Source of the DNA: Sympetrum striolatum
Lineage: Eukaryota; Arthropoda; Insecta; Odonata; Libellulidae
DNA: 64,000 nt
Direction: 5' to 3'
NCBI GenBank assembly: GCA_947579665.1
Contig: OX388350.1
Coordinates: forward strand, 82,107,152-82,171,151
The notes beneath the pieces are model-generated. The model worked only from the letters and a program-made list of their open reading frames with translations. It ran no database searches and was not told the origin of the DNA. The stretch's first letter is position 1. Every line of letters starts with the position of its first letter. This document shows positions 23,265 to 36,092 of the stretch, one piece after another. A program made the translations under genes and the position numbers.

Positions 23265-23680
23265 CCATTGCACAGTGGTCCAAAATCGAAAAAAGCCGGA
23301 CAAAAGTCCAAAATTGCTTTTTTTGAGATACAAACTTGAAACTTTGCATATATACAGCCAATTGATTGCTGATTATGGAACGGTAAGTCATTTTCCATAA
23401 ATCGTATGCGTTACTTAGATACGGAGGGTCAAACATGACTAAATTTCCAAAAACACACCCGATTTTATTTTTCCTCGAAAATCTTATAAGTTAAGCTAAT
23501 AGTGGACTCGTGGAAGGAATTTAGTGGAATAAAAAACGTTATATTCGATCAAAATGGTACTTTATCTATACTATCCATCAGTTTCAAGGATATTAGTCAA
23601 TATTTGTGTGGTGTTCCATCACAAAATGGCGGACGCTTTTTTCAGACAAAATTTGACATAAAGTAGTTGATATCAAAGAT
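23265..23680. repeat. unclassified, probably repetitive segment
   Basis: This segment (from CACAGTGGTCCAAAATCG onward) differs in composition from both the AT-rich DNA to its left and the satellite to its right, and directly abuts the first satellite block. It has no coding frame and no matching end inside the window. Calling it a transposon piece is inference. Confidence 0.3.
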
Positions 23681-23930
23681 CTTAGGTCGATGACCCAAGG
23701 TCAATCACCCGAGGTCAATGACCCTAGGTCGATGACCCTAGGTCGATGACCCGAGACAGATGATCCGAGGTCGATGACCCAAGCTCAATGATCCCAGGTC
23801 GATGACCCGAGGTTGATAACCCGAAGTCGATGAACCGAGGTCAGTGACCCGAGGTCGATGAGCCAAATTCGATGACCCGATATCGACTCTATGAGTTCAA
23901 TTCCTGCAATCGACTTATGGAGGCCGACTC
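23681..23930. repeat. 14-bp minisatellite block 1
   Basis: Tandem copies of a 14-bp unit close to GAGGTCGATGACCC, with CTAGG and CAATGA variants. Only the GATGACC flavour is present. It ends in the shared exit sequence ATCGACTTATGGAGGCCGAC followed by TCCATATATAAT. Confidence 0.9.
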
Positions 23931-26900
23931 CATATATAATTTATCGATAATTTTTAGCGAAATTTAAAATTTTTGCCTCTATGTTGCCTTACATTTCGTC
24001 ATTTTATCGAGAGATGATAGTAAAAAACAACGAAAACGGATAATTTTACGGAAAATTATTTTTTTTCCTCTATTTTTACTTACCTTCTTCATTTTATAAA
24101 GATATGATCGAAAAAAGCAACGAAAACGGACTATTTCACTAAAATTTCAATTTTTTTCCCTTTTTTGCCTTAATTCTCTTCATTTTATCAAGATATGAAC
24201 GAAAAAAGCAGCGAAAAGGGTTAATTTCACCGAAAAATCAATATTTTTCCTCTATTTTGCCCTTATTTTTATTATTTAATCGAGATATGATCCAAAAAGG
24301 CTACGAAAACGTATACATTTAGTGAAATCTCAATTTTTTCTTTATTTTGCATTAATGTTATCGAGATAAGATCGATAAAAGCAACGAAAACGAATATTTT
24401 TTGCGAAATTTCAATTTTTTAACTATATTTTGCCTTATAGGTCGTCATTTTATCGAGATATGCCTGAAAAAAGGAACGAAAACGGATTATTTCATCGAAA
24501 TTTCAATTTTTTCCTCTATTTTGCCCTTATTTTCATCATTTTATCGAGATATGATCGAAGAAAGGAACGAAAAGGATACTATTACCAAAATTTCAATTTT
24601 TTTTTCTGTATTTTGGCTTAATTTTTGTCTATATATCGTGTTTCATCAAAAAAAGCTACGAAAACGGATATTTTTAGCGAAATCTCAATTTATTTCCATA
24701 TTTTAGGATTAATTTTATTGACATATGTTCGAAAAAAACAACGAAAACGGATAATTTCATCGAAATTTGAATTTCCTTACTCTATTCAGCCTTAATATTT
24801 GTCTTTTTATAAAGATATGATCGAAAAAGGAACAAATATGGATGATATTAGCTATATTTAAATTGTTTCCTCTATTCAGCCCTAATTTTCGTCATTAAAA
24901 CGGATAATTTTAGAGAAATTAAAATTTTATTCTCTAATTTGCATTAATTTTATCTAGATATGATCGATAAAAGCAAAAAAACGGATAGTTTTAGTGAAAT
25001 TTTAATTTTTTTTCCTCTATTTTGATTTATTTTTCGTTCTTTTCTCGAAATTTAATCGAAAAAAGCAAGCAAAGGAATATGTTAGAAAAATGTCAATTTT
25101 TTTCCTCTATATTACTTAATTTACGTCATTTTATCGATGTATGAAAGGAAAAAAGCAACAAAAACAGATAATTTGAGCAAAATTTCAATTTTTTTATATT
25201 TTGGATTAATTTGGAGGCCGACTCCATATATTATTAATCGATAATTTTTAGCGAAATGTAAAATTTTTGCCTCTATTTTGACTTACGTTTCGTCATTTAA
25301 TCGAGATATGATAGAAAAATGCAACAAAAACGGATAATATTAACGAAAATTCTATTTTCTTCCTCTATTTTTACTTACTTTCTTCATTTTATAAAGATAT
25401 GATCGAAAAAAGCAATGAAAACGGACTTTTTCACTCAAATTTAATTTTTTTCCTCAATTTTGCCCTTATTTTTATCATTTTATCGAGATATGATCCAAAA
25501 AGGCTACGAAAACGTATATATTTAGTGAAATCTCAATTTCCCCTTATTTTGCATTAATGTTATCGAGATAAGATCGATAAAAGCAACGAAAACGGATATA
25601 TTTTGAGAAACTTCAATTCTTTTCCTCTAATTTTCGTCATTTTCTATCAGATAATATCGAAAAAAGCAGCGAAAACGGATAATTTTTAGCGAAATTTCAA
25701 ATTTTTTCCTCTATTTTTACTTCATTTCTTTATTTTATCAAGATACGTTTGAAAAAGGCAACGAAAACGGATAATTTTAGAAAAATTTCAATTCGTTTTC
25801 TATATTTTGGCTTAATTTTAGTCTATGTATCGCGTTTCATCAAAGAATGCTACGAAAACGGATATTTTTAGTGAAATCTTTATTTATTTCCACTGTTTAG
25901 GATTAATTTTATTGATATATGATCGAGACAAACAACGAAAACGGATTATTTCATCAAAATTTCAATTTTTTTCCTCTATTCAGCCTTAATATTTGTCTTT
26001 TTATAAAGATATGATCGAAAATAGCAACAAATATGGATAATTTTAGCTAAATTTAAATTGTTTCCTCTATTCAGCCTTAATTTTCGTCATTTTACCGAGA
26101 TATGATCGAAAAAGGCAACGTTAACGGATAATTTTAGAGAAATCAAAATTTAATTCTCTATTTTGCATTAATTTTATCTAGATATGACAGATAAAATAAA
26201 AACGGATAGTTTTAGGAAATTTTAATTTTTTCCACTATTTTGACTTATGAACTTATGAACTAACCTGAGACTTGTTTTTCGTTTTCCTCTCGAGAATTGA
26301 TCGAAAAAAGCATAAAAAACGGATATTTTAGGAAACTTTCAATTTTTTTCCTCTAATTTACTTAATTTTCGTCACTTTATCGATGTATGAAAGAAAAAAA
26401 GCAACAAAAACGGATAATTTGAGCAAAATTTCAATTTTTTTATATTTTGGCTTAATTTTCGCCTATTTATCGTGTTATCATCAAAAAAAGCAACGAAAAC
26501 GGATAATTTTATTGATATCTCAATTTATTTCGACTATTTAGGATTAATTTTCGTCATTTTATGCAACAAAAACGGATTATTTGAGCAAAATTTCAATTTT
26601 TTCCTTCTATTATGCCTTAATTTTAGTCATTTTATCGAGATATGATCGAAATAAGCTACGAAAATGGATTATTTCACCGAAATTTCAATAATTGCCTCTA
26701 TTTTGCCCTTATTTTCATCATTTTATCGAGATATGATCTAAAAAGTGAACGAAAACGGATAATTTTATTGAAATTTCAATATTTTTCCTCTATTTTCCCC
26801 TTATTTTTATCATGTAATCGAGATATGATCCAAAAAGGCTACGAAAACGAATACATTTAGTTAAATCTCAATTTTTCCTTGATTTTGCATTAATGTTATC

Positions 26901-29216
26901 GAGATAAGATCGATTAAAGCAACGAAAACGGATACTTTTTGCGAAATTTCAATTTTTTACCTATATTTTGCCTTAAAGGTCGTCACATTATCGTTATATG
27001 CTCAAGAAAAGAAACGAAAACGGATTGTTTCACCAATATTTTCAATTCTTTTCCTCTATTTTGCCTTAATTCTCGTCATTTAATCGAGATATGATCGAAG
27101 AGAGGAATGAAAACGGATACTTTTACCAAAATTTCAATTTTTTTCCTCACTTTTGCCTTAATTTTCATAATTTTATCGAGATATAATCGAAAAAAGCAAC
27201 GAAAACGGTTTAATTTCATCGAAATTTCAATCTTTTCCTCTATTTTGCCCTTATTTTCATCATTTTATCGAGATATGATCGAAAACGGATAAGTTTATGC
27301 GAATTTTCAATTCTTTTCCTCTAATTTTGGTCATTTTTTCCTTATATTTTCGAAAAAAGTAGCGAAAACGGATAATTATTAGCGAAATTTCAAATTTTTT
27401 CCTCTATTTTGCCTTACTTTTCGTCATTTTATTAAGATATTATCGAACAAAGGAACGAAAACGGATAATTGCACCGAAATTTCAACTTTTTCCCTCAATC
27501 TTGCCTTCATTTTCGTCATTTTTTCGAGATTTGATCGAATAAAGGAACGAAAAAGTATAATTTCACCCAAATTCCAATTTCTTACTATTACTTTGCCTTA
27601 ATCTACGTCATTATATCAAGATATGATCGAAGAATGGAACAAAAACGGATACTTTTACCAAAATTTCAATTTTTTTCCTCTATTTTTACTACATTTCTTT
27701 ATTTTATCAAGATATGTTCGAAAAAGGCTACGAAACCGGATAGTTTTAGAAAAAGTTCAATTTGTTTTCTATATTATGGCTTAATTTTCGTCTATATATC
27801 GTGTTTCATCAAAAAAAGCTACAAAAACGGATATTTTTTAGCGAAATCTCCATTTATTTCCACTGTTTAGGATTAATTTTATTACCATATGATCGAAACA
27901 AACAACGGAAACGGATCATTTCATCGAAATTTCAATTTCCTTACTTTATCAGCCTTAATATTTGACTTTTTATAAAGATATGATCGAAAAAAGCAAAAAA
28001 TATGGATAATTTTAGATAAATTTAAATTGTTTCCTCTATTCAGCCTTAATCTTCGTCATTTTACCGAGATATGATCGAAAAAGGCAACGAAAACGGGTAA
28101 TTTTAGTAAAATCACAATTTAATTTTCTTTTTTGCATTCATTTTATCTAGATATGACCAATAAAAGCAAAAAAACGGATAGTTTTAGTGAAATTTTAATT
28201 TTTTTCCTCTATTTAGACTTGTTTTTCGATTTTTTCTCGAGAATTGATCGAAAAAAGCATAGAAAACGCATATTTTAGAAAAATGTCAATTTTTTTCCTC
28301 TATTTTACTTAATTATCGTCATTTTATCGATGTTTGAAAGGAATTAAGCAACAAAAACAGACAATTTGAGGAAAATTTCAATTTTTTTATATTTTGGCTT
28401 AATTTTCGCCTATTTATCGTGTTATCATCAAAAAAAGCTACGAAAACAGATAATTTTAGTGAAATCTCAATTTATTTCCTCTATTTAGGATTAATTTTTG
28501 TCATTTTATGCAACAAAAACGGATTATTTGAGCAAAATTTCAATTTTTTTTCCTCTATTATCCATTAATTTTAGTCATTTTATCGAGATATGATCGAAAT
28601 AAGCAACGAAAACGGATGATTTCACCGAAATTTCAATTTTTTCCTCTATTTTGCCCTTATTTTCATCATTTTATCGTGATATGATCAAAAAAGTCAACGA
28701 AAACGGAACATTTTAGTGAAATCTCAACTTTTTCCCCCTATTCTGAATTAATTTTATCGTGATAAGATCGATAAAAGCAACGAAAACGGATATTTTTTTC
28801 GAAATTTCAATTTTTGTCCTCTATATTGCCTTAAATTTCGTCATTTTATCGAGATATGATGGAAAAAAGCAACGTAAACGGATAATTTTACGAATTTCAA
28901 TTTATAAATCTTTTTTGCCTTAATGTTCACTTTCTTATCGAGATATGATCGAGAAAAGGAACGAAAACGGATTATTTCACTGAAATTTCAATATATTTCC
29001 TCTAATTTACCTAAATTGTCGTCATTTTATCGACATATGATCGAAAAAAGCAACGAAAACGGATAATATTATAGAAATTTCTATTTTTTCCTCTATTTTG
29101 CTTCAATATTCGTCTTTTTTTCGCGATATGATTGAAAAATCAACGAAAACGGATAATTTAACGGAATTTCAGTTTTTTTTATTTCGCCCTTATTTTCGTC
29201 ATTTTATCGAGATATC
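23931..29216. repeat. ~92-bp satellite array A1
   Basis: Tandem monomers of about 91-92 bp whose consensus runs: GCAACGAAAACGGATAAT, then a GAAATTTCAATTTTTTCCTC stretch, then TATTTTGCCTTAATTTTCGT, then CATTTTATCGAGATATGATC and GAAAAAA. Monomer subtypes recur in a partly fixed order. No functional frame is present; the open frames are by-products of the AT-rich monomer. Confidence 0.93.
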
Positions 29217-30186
29217 CTAGGTAGATGACTCGAGGTCGACGACCCGATGTCGTTGACCCGAGGTCAATGGCATGAGGTCAATGACCCGAGGTCGACTCGG
29301 TGGGGTCGAATCCGGTAGGTCGATTAAGGGAGGTCAATTCAGGAAGGAACTTTTTGAGAAGTCGACTCCGGTAGGTCAACTCCGGGAGGTCGACTCCGGG
29401 AGGCCGACTCCGGGAGGTTGACTTCGGGAGGTTCTACTTCCGGAGGTCGACTCCGGGAGGTTGATTCTGGGAGGTATACTCATCGGGGTCGACTCCAAGA
29501 GGTAGACTCCAGGAGGTCGACTCCGGGAGGTCCTTTCTGGGAGGTCGACTGTGGGAGGTTGATTCCGTGAGGTATACTCCTCGGGGTCGACTCCAAGAGG
29601 TTGACTCCAGGAGGTCGACTTCGGTAGGTCAACTCCGGGAGGTCGTCTCCAGGAGGTCGGATCCGGGAGGTCGACTCCGGGATGTCGACTCCGGGACGTT
29701 GACTCCGGGTGGTCGACTCCGGGAGGTCGACTCAGGTGTTTCGACTCCGGGAGGTCGACTCCGGAATGACAAACGGTATATATGTCAAGGACAATGACCC
29801 TTTGTCGATGACCCGAGGTCAATGATCCTAGGTCGAAGACCCGAGGTCAATGATCTTTGGTCGAAGACCCGAGGTCAATGATCCTAGGTCAATGACCCAA
29901 GGTCAATCACCCGAGGTCGATGACCCGAGGTCAATGACCCTAGGTCGATGACCCTAGGTCGATGACCCTAGGTCGATGACCCGAGACAGATGATCCGAGG
30001 TCGATGACCCGAGGTTGAAGACCCGAGGTCGATGACCCAAGCTCAATGACCCCAGGTCGATGACCCGAGGTTGATAACACGAAGTCGATTAACCGAGGTC
30101 AGTGACCCGAGGTCGATGAGCCAAGTTCGATGACCCGATATCGACTCTATGAGTTCAATTCCTGAATCCGACATAGGGAGGCCGAC
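29217..30186. repeat. 14-bp minisatellite block 2 (largest, both flavours)
   Basis: The order is: GGTCGATGACC-type units, then about 400 bp of GGGAGGTCGACTCC-type units (about 29,350-29,765), then the conserved junction with GGTATATATG, then GATGACC-type units again. Translation of the middle gives a spurious 14-residue peptide repeat because 14 bp times three is 42 bp. Confidence 0.93.
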
Positions 30187-32734
30187 TCCATATATAATTT
30201 ATCGATAATTTTTAGCTAAATTTGAAATGTTTGCCTGTATGTTGCCTTACATTTCGTCATTTTATCGAGATATGAATGAAGAAAGCAACGAAAACGGAAA
30301 ATTTCATCGAAATTTCAATTTTTTCCTCTATTTTGCCCTTATTTTCATCATTTTATCGAATAAAATCGAAAAAAGCAACTAAAACGGATTAGTTTAGGTG
30401 AATTTTCAATTCTTTTCATCTAATTTTCGTCTTTTTTTCAAGGTAATATCGAAAAAAGCAGCGAAAACAAATAATTTTCGCAAAATTTCAATTTTTTTCT
30501 ATTGTTCGGCTTAATATTCGTTTATATATCGTGTTTCTAAAAAAAAAGCTACGAAAACGGATATTTTTAGCGAAATCTCAATTTATTTCCACTGTTTAGG
30601 ATTAATTTTATTAAGATATGATCGAAACAAACAACGGAAACGGATCATTTCATCGAAATTTCAATTTCCTTACTTTATCAGCCTTAATATTTGGTTTTTT
30701 ATAAAGATATGATCGAAAAAAGCAAAATATATGGATAATTTTTGCAAAATTTAAATTCTTTCCTCTATTCAGCCTTAATTTTCGTCATTTTACCGAGATA
30801 TGATCTAAAAAGGCAACGTAAAAGGATAATTTTCGAGAAATCAAAATTTCAATCTCTATTTTGCATTAATGTTATCTAGATATGACCGATAAAAGCAAAA
30901 AAACGGATAGTTTTAGTGAAATTTTTTTTTTCCTCTATTTTGACTTGTTTTTCGTTTTCCTCTCGAGAATTGATCGAAAAAAGCATAAAAAACGGATATT
31001 TTAGAAAAATTTCAATTTTTATCCTCTATTTTACTTAATTTTCGTCATTTTATCGATCTATGAAAGAAAATAAGCAACAAAAACAGATAATTTTAGCAAA
31101 ATTTCATTTTTTTTATATTTTGGCTTAATTTTCGCCTATTTATCCTGTTATCATCAAAAGAAGCTACGAAAACGGATAATTTTAGTGAAATCTCAATTTA
31201 TTTCCTCTATTTAGGATTAATTTTCGTCAATTTATGCAACGAAAACGGATTATTTGAGCAAAATTTCAATTTTTTTCCTCTATTTTGCCTTAATTTTAGT
31301 CATTTTATCGATATATGATCGAAATAAGCAACGAAAACGGATAACTTTTACGAAAATGCTATTTTTTTCCTCTTTGTTTGCTTAGTTTCTTCAATTTATT
31401 AAGATATGATCGACAAAAGCAACGAAAACGGACTATTTCACTCAAATTTCAATTTTTTTGCCTAAATTTTCTTCATTTAATTTAGATATGAACGAAAAAA
31501 CAACGAAAACAGATCATTTAAACAAAATTTCGAAATTTTTCCTCAATTTTGCCCTTATTTTTATCATTTTATCGAGGTATGATCCAAAAAGGCTACGAAA
31601 ACGTATAAATTTAGTAAAATCTCAATTATTTCTTTTATTTTGCATTAATGTTATCGAGATAAGATCGATAAAAGCAACGAAAACGTATATTATTTTCGAA
31701 ATTTCAATACTTTTCCTCTAATTTTCGTCGTTTTCTCTCAGATAATATCGAAAAAAGCAGCGAAAACGGATAATGTTTAGCGAAATTAGAAATTTTTCCC
31801 TCAATCTTGCCTTCATTTTCATCATTTTTTTGAGATTTGATCGAAAAAAGGAACGAAAAAGGATAATTTCACCCAAATTTCCATTTCATACCCTTATTTT
31901 GCCTTAATTTACGTCATTTTATCGAGATATGATCGAAGAAAGGAACGAAAACGGATATTTTTACCAAAATTTCAATTTTTTTCCTCTATTTTTACTTCAT
32001 TTCTTTATTTTATTAAGATATGTTCGCAAAAGGCAACAAAAACGGATAATTTTAGCAAAATTTCAATTTGTTTTCTATAATTTGGCTTAATTTTCGTCTA
32101 TATATAAATATCGTCAAAAAAAACTAAGACAACGGATATTTTTAGCGAAATCTCAATTTATTTCCACTGATAAGAATTACTTTTATTGACATATGATCGA
32201 AACAAACAACGAAAACGGATTATTTGAGCAAAATTTAAATTTTTTTTCTCTATCATGCCTTTATTTTAGTCATTTTATTGAGATATGATCGAAATAAGCA
32301 ACGAAAACGGATAATTTCACCGAAATTTCTATATTTTCCTCTATTTAGCCCTTATTTTCATCATTTTATCGAGATATGATCTAAAAAGTCAACGAAAACA
32401 GATAATTTTAGTGAAATCTCAACTTTTTTCCTCTATTCTGCATTAATTTTATCGAGATAAGATCGGGAAAAGGAAACGAAAACGGATAGTTTTATTGAAA
32501 TTTCAATTTTTTTCCTCTATTTTCCCTTAAATTTCGTCATTTTATCGAGATATGATAGAAAAAAGAAACGAAAACGGATAATTTTACGAAATTTAAATTT
32601 TTAAATCTATTTTGCCTTATGTTCGCATTCTTTTCGAGATATGATGGAGAAAAGGTACGAAAACGGATTATTTCAATGAAATTTCAATTTATTTTTTCTA
32701 ATTTACCTAAATTTTTGTCATTTTATCGACATAC
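30187..32734. repeat. ~92-bp satellite array A2
   Basis: Same monomer family as A1. It ends abruptly in ATCGACATAC, where a (GAGATC)n run begins at 32,735 next to the piggyBac remnant. Confidence 0.92.
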
Positions 32735-35087
32735 GAGATCGAGATCGAGATCGACGACGAGAAAGGATCATTTTGCGTAAACAAGTCGAGGAGGAATGAT
32801 CGCCATGTCTTCAAGAAAAAGGTAAGCTTCTAAAAATTATTGTTTTAACTATTAATTTGAGGTAACAGTGTGATTTACGTGTTGCCAACAAGTCATATTG
32901 CCCTCATAAGTACTTATCTTGCGTCAGATTTCGTTACATTGCGGTATAGGCGTTGTTTTTTTCGGTGGATGCCGTTTGGCACCGCTTGACGGCTAGAGTA
33001 GCACCCTGTTTTTATATGTAATTGGTATTTCGAAGTTAAATTTTGCTTTTAGGCAAAGAAAATATTATTTACGAATGTTTCTTTTTTATTTCGGGATATG
33101 GCTGGTAGGGGGGAGGTGTGACGCTATTTCTGATGTTTGTTTTCATAATTTTTTTTGTTTCTTCGTATAGACATACTTTGATTACTAATCACTCTCCGAC
33201 ATTTCTTTTGCGCAATGAAAAGAAGGCAAAATTTTTTTCTTACGTAATAAATATAGGCCTACCCGGCAAAAAGCGCGATTTTAGTACTTTTTTTTATTTT
33301 TTATGTGTAATTTATTTATTATCTTATGTTTGAGCATTTCTTCTGCAACGAAGAAGAAACCGAAAAAAAAAAATAGTGTGCACATTCCGTTCTAAAAGCA
33401 AAACAAAAATTGGCCGGTTATAACTCAAACTATGAAGGTTTCCTAATTCCGAGTATTCTTCCCAGGACCACAACTGTCAAAGAGGCCCTTGATTACCTAG
33501 AAGAGGAGAAGGTTGATGATATATCATGTATATACATAGAACCTCCAGAAAGCAACGTTCTAACCGATGAGGATTCTGGCGATGAGGACGAAGGAGGAGC
33601 AATTGACAACCTTTCCGGGAGGCAGTTGAGATCAAGGGCTGAAATAGTGTATTATAAAGCAGATGTCACAAATTTTTTTGGCAAATCTAGGGACGAGGAT
33701 AGTACTGACTCTGATACATGTCAAATATCAGCACCAAAACGTAAGCGCGGCCAAACATCAAAAAGCACAAAAATATCACAGTCGAAGAAGAAATCTGCTC
33801 AGAAGAAAGGTGTCACGAAACAACAATTTAAATGGAAGAAAGGCGTCGATTTGAATACTCAGGAAAAGATTTTTCCAGAAGCAGATTACCTTTCGTTGCG
33901 GGATAAAACTGCTGTCGACATTTTTGAAATGTTTTTCGATCAAGACGTCATCAGTTTTATTGCTGAGGAAAGTAACAAGTATGTACTTTTCTCTAATGCC
34001 TCGAGCTTGCCCAACATCACCGTAGAGGAAATCAAGGTTTCCTTTAGCATACTCACACTTTCTAGCTACAATACAGTTCCAGACAAACGTCAGTATTGGG
34101 AAGAGGCACGAGACGTCCGCAACGATCTTGTGTTTTGCAGTATGCAAAGAAATCGGTTTTTGGAGATACAACGCTACTTGCACCTAGCAGACAATACCAA
34201 GCCCAACCCTACGGACAAGTTTTGGAAGTTGAGAGCCTTCATGGACATGATTCAAGAAAAGCTTTTGAAAAATCATTGGCCCAAACAAAATTTGGATTTG
34301 GCTCTAAGTGTAACGTAGGGTTGTGGGTTGTGTGCTTCATCGCGTACCACGTGCCTAAATAAGGCGGTCTACAGCTTTTCATGGTATTTTTGATCGATTG
34401 TTAACTTTATCAAAAGCATTCTACTAAGATTTTGTAAGCTTTCCAGTAGTAGAGATGGGGAGACTGATTTGTATTGTTTTTGTTCCTAATTTTTGTTGGT
34501 GTTCGTGATTGCTCCTATCCTAATTACTTTTTGAACTCATGTGATAATACTGGGACCTGAAAATCAACCAAAGAATATGTAGGTTTGGACTTGAAAAGGA
34601 GAGTCTGATTTTTCTAGTTTTTAAGTACTTGCGTTGTAATATGTAAACGTCGATATTCATATGTAACTTTGTGTATAATCGGTGCAAAAACAATCTTGAT
34701 GTTCTGCACAGGTAGTTATACTTGTTGTTACGCATGTGCGAGTTATTTAGTATGTTTATTTTTTTAGTGTAAGACACTTTACATTTGATGAAAACCCAAT
34801 GGATGGGTTCATGGATTTGCTTAACAACATTTTTAAAGCAACAAATAAATAAATACAGATTTTAAGCATGTCTTTTCCAATTATTTGTAATGACCATAAA
34901 CCATAATAAGTTAGTTGCATATAGCTATGATTACCGCCCAACGGTGCCATACGGCACCCGACTCCCCCGCGCTTAATATCGTGTGTACAGAAATTTTACT
35001 GATCAAGACACTATTCTTACGCCATAAACCATGTTTTCTAGTAAAATCTTCGATTTCCGAGAAAAAAAAACCTTGGGCATTGAAGGG
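32735..35087 (+). mobile_element. piggyBac-type element, internally deleted and left-truncated
   Basis: The right end is ...GAAGGG followed by TTAA (35088-35091), then satellite sequence, as expected for a piggyBac insertion at TTAA. No matching TTAACCC end occurs on the left; the element instead starts after a (GAGATC)n run. A possible first exon (ATG at 32,810, donor GTAAGC) precedes the main frame but does not join it cleanly. The 3' part is also present as a second copy at 37859-38406. Confidence 0.75.
33377..34318 (+). pseudogene. piggyBac transposase N-terminal part (PGBD3-like), truncated
   Basis: The open frame has no starting ATG; the preceding stop is at 33374. It shows the N-terminal TVKEALDYLEEE motif, an acidic DEDSGDEDEGG run, NLSGRQL, a Lys-rich stretch, and then the piggyBac domain start: FEMFFDQDVISFIAEESNKY, LTLSSYNTVPDKRQYWEE, MQRNRFLEIQRYLHLADN. 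The frame ends just where the first catalytic Asp (DE motif) should come. Directly after the stop, another frame reads FGFGSKCNVGLWVV, a segment normally more than 100 residues later, so the catalytic core has been deleted. It encodes no active transposase. Confidence 0.85.
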
Positions 35088-35250
35088 TTAATGTTCGCAT
35101 TCTTATCGAGATATGATCGAAAAAAGAAACGAAAACGGATAATTTTATAAAAATTTCTATATTTTCCTCTATTTTGCTTTAATATTCGTCTTTTTTTGGC
35201 GATCTTATTGTAAAATCGACGAAAACGGATAATTTAACGAAATTTCAATT
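34515..35250. repeat. segment duplicated at 37859-38560
   Basis: The 3' end of the piggyBac plus the adjoining satellite recurs 3.3 kb downstream nearly unchanged, apart from a roughly 27-bp deletion near 34,594-34,620 in the second copy. The duplication crosses the TTAA junction. Confidence 0.9.
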
Positions 35251-35288
35251 TCTTTTAAATTTTGCCCTTATTTTCGTCATTTTATCGA
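35092..35288. repeat. ~92-bp satellite array A3
   Basis: About two monomers linking the piggyBac right end to minisatellite block 3. Confidence 0.88.
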
Positions 35289-36092
35289 GATGACATAGGT
35301 AGATGACTTGAGGTCGACGACCCAATTTCGATGATCCGAGGTCAATGACACGAGGTCAACGACCCGAGGTCGATGACTTGAGGTCAATGACCTGAGGTTG
35401 ATAACCGGAAATCAATGACCGGAGGTCAACGACCCAAGGTCAATGTCCCAAGGTCAAAGACCCAAAATACTTCTCGGGTTCGACTCGGGAGGTCAAATCC
35501 GGGATATCGACTCCGGGAAGTCCAGTCCAGGAGGTCCATTCCCGGAAATACACTCCAGGAGGTTGACACCTGCAGGTCGACTACAGGAGGTCGACTCCGG
35601 GAGATCGACTACGGGAGCTCGACTCCGGGAGGTCGACTCCGGGAGGTCGACTCCGGGAGGTCGACTCCGGGAGATCGATCCCGGAGGTCAACACCAGGAG
35701 GTCGACCCCGTGGTGTCGACTCCAGGAGGTCGACTCCGGGAGGTCGACTAAGGGGTGTCGACTCCGGGAGGTCGACTCCGGGATGACAAACGGTATATAT
35801 GTCAATGTCAATGACCCTATGTCGATGACTGGAGGTCAATAATCCTAGGTCGATGACCCGGGTTCAATGTTCCATGGTCGATGACCCAAGGTCAATCACC
35901 CGAGGTCAATGACCCGAGGTCAATAACACTAGGTTGATGACCCTAGGTCGATAACCGGGGACAGATGAACCATCGTCGATGACCCAAGGTCAATGACCCG
36001 AGTTCGATGACCCGAGGTTGATGTCCCGAAGTCGATGACACGATATCGTCTCTATGAGGTCAATTCCTGCAATCGACTTATGGAGGCCGACT
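35289..36092. repeat. 14-bp minisatellite block 3
   Basis: Same layout as block 2: entry with GGTAGATGAC, GATGACC units, GGGAGGTCGACTCC units (about 35,480-35,780), junction with GGTATATATG at 35,792, GATGACC units, and exit GGAGGCCGACTCCATATATA. Confidence 0.92.

Noticed and set aside
23681..23930. CRISPR-like direct repeats
   Set aside because: Units are contiguous, without unique spacers, and the genome is eukaryotic.
24401..28000. Many 60-100 codon open frames in the 92-bp arrays (FHRNF, FFLYFALIF type peptides)
   Set aside because: They follow the monomer period, occur in several frames and copies, have no family resemblance and reflect the low stop density of the repeat.
29376..29822. 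Repetitive peptide frames such as PPGVDLPESTSRSR on the minus strand (also in blocks 3-6)
   Set aside because: A 14-bp repeat read in codons yields a 14-residue peptide repeat automatically; overlapping frames on both strands give similar peptides and none has a start context or conservation beyond the DNA repeat.
32810..32826. First exon of the piggyBac remnant (ATG then GTAAGC donor)
   Set aside because: The phase does not fit the main frame with any convincing acceptor, so it is mentioned but not annotated as coding.
34520..34950. Minus-strand frames in the piggyBac 3' tail, repeated at 37842-38269
   Set aside because: They are duplicated only because the DNA is duplicated, lie antisense in an untranslated tail and match no family I recognise.
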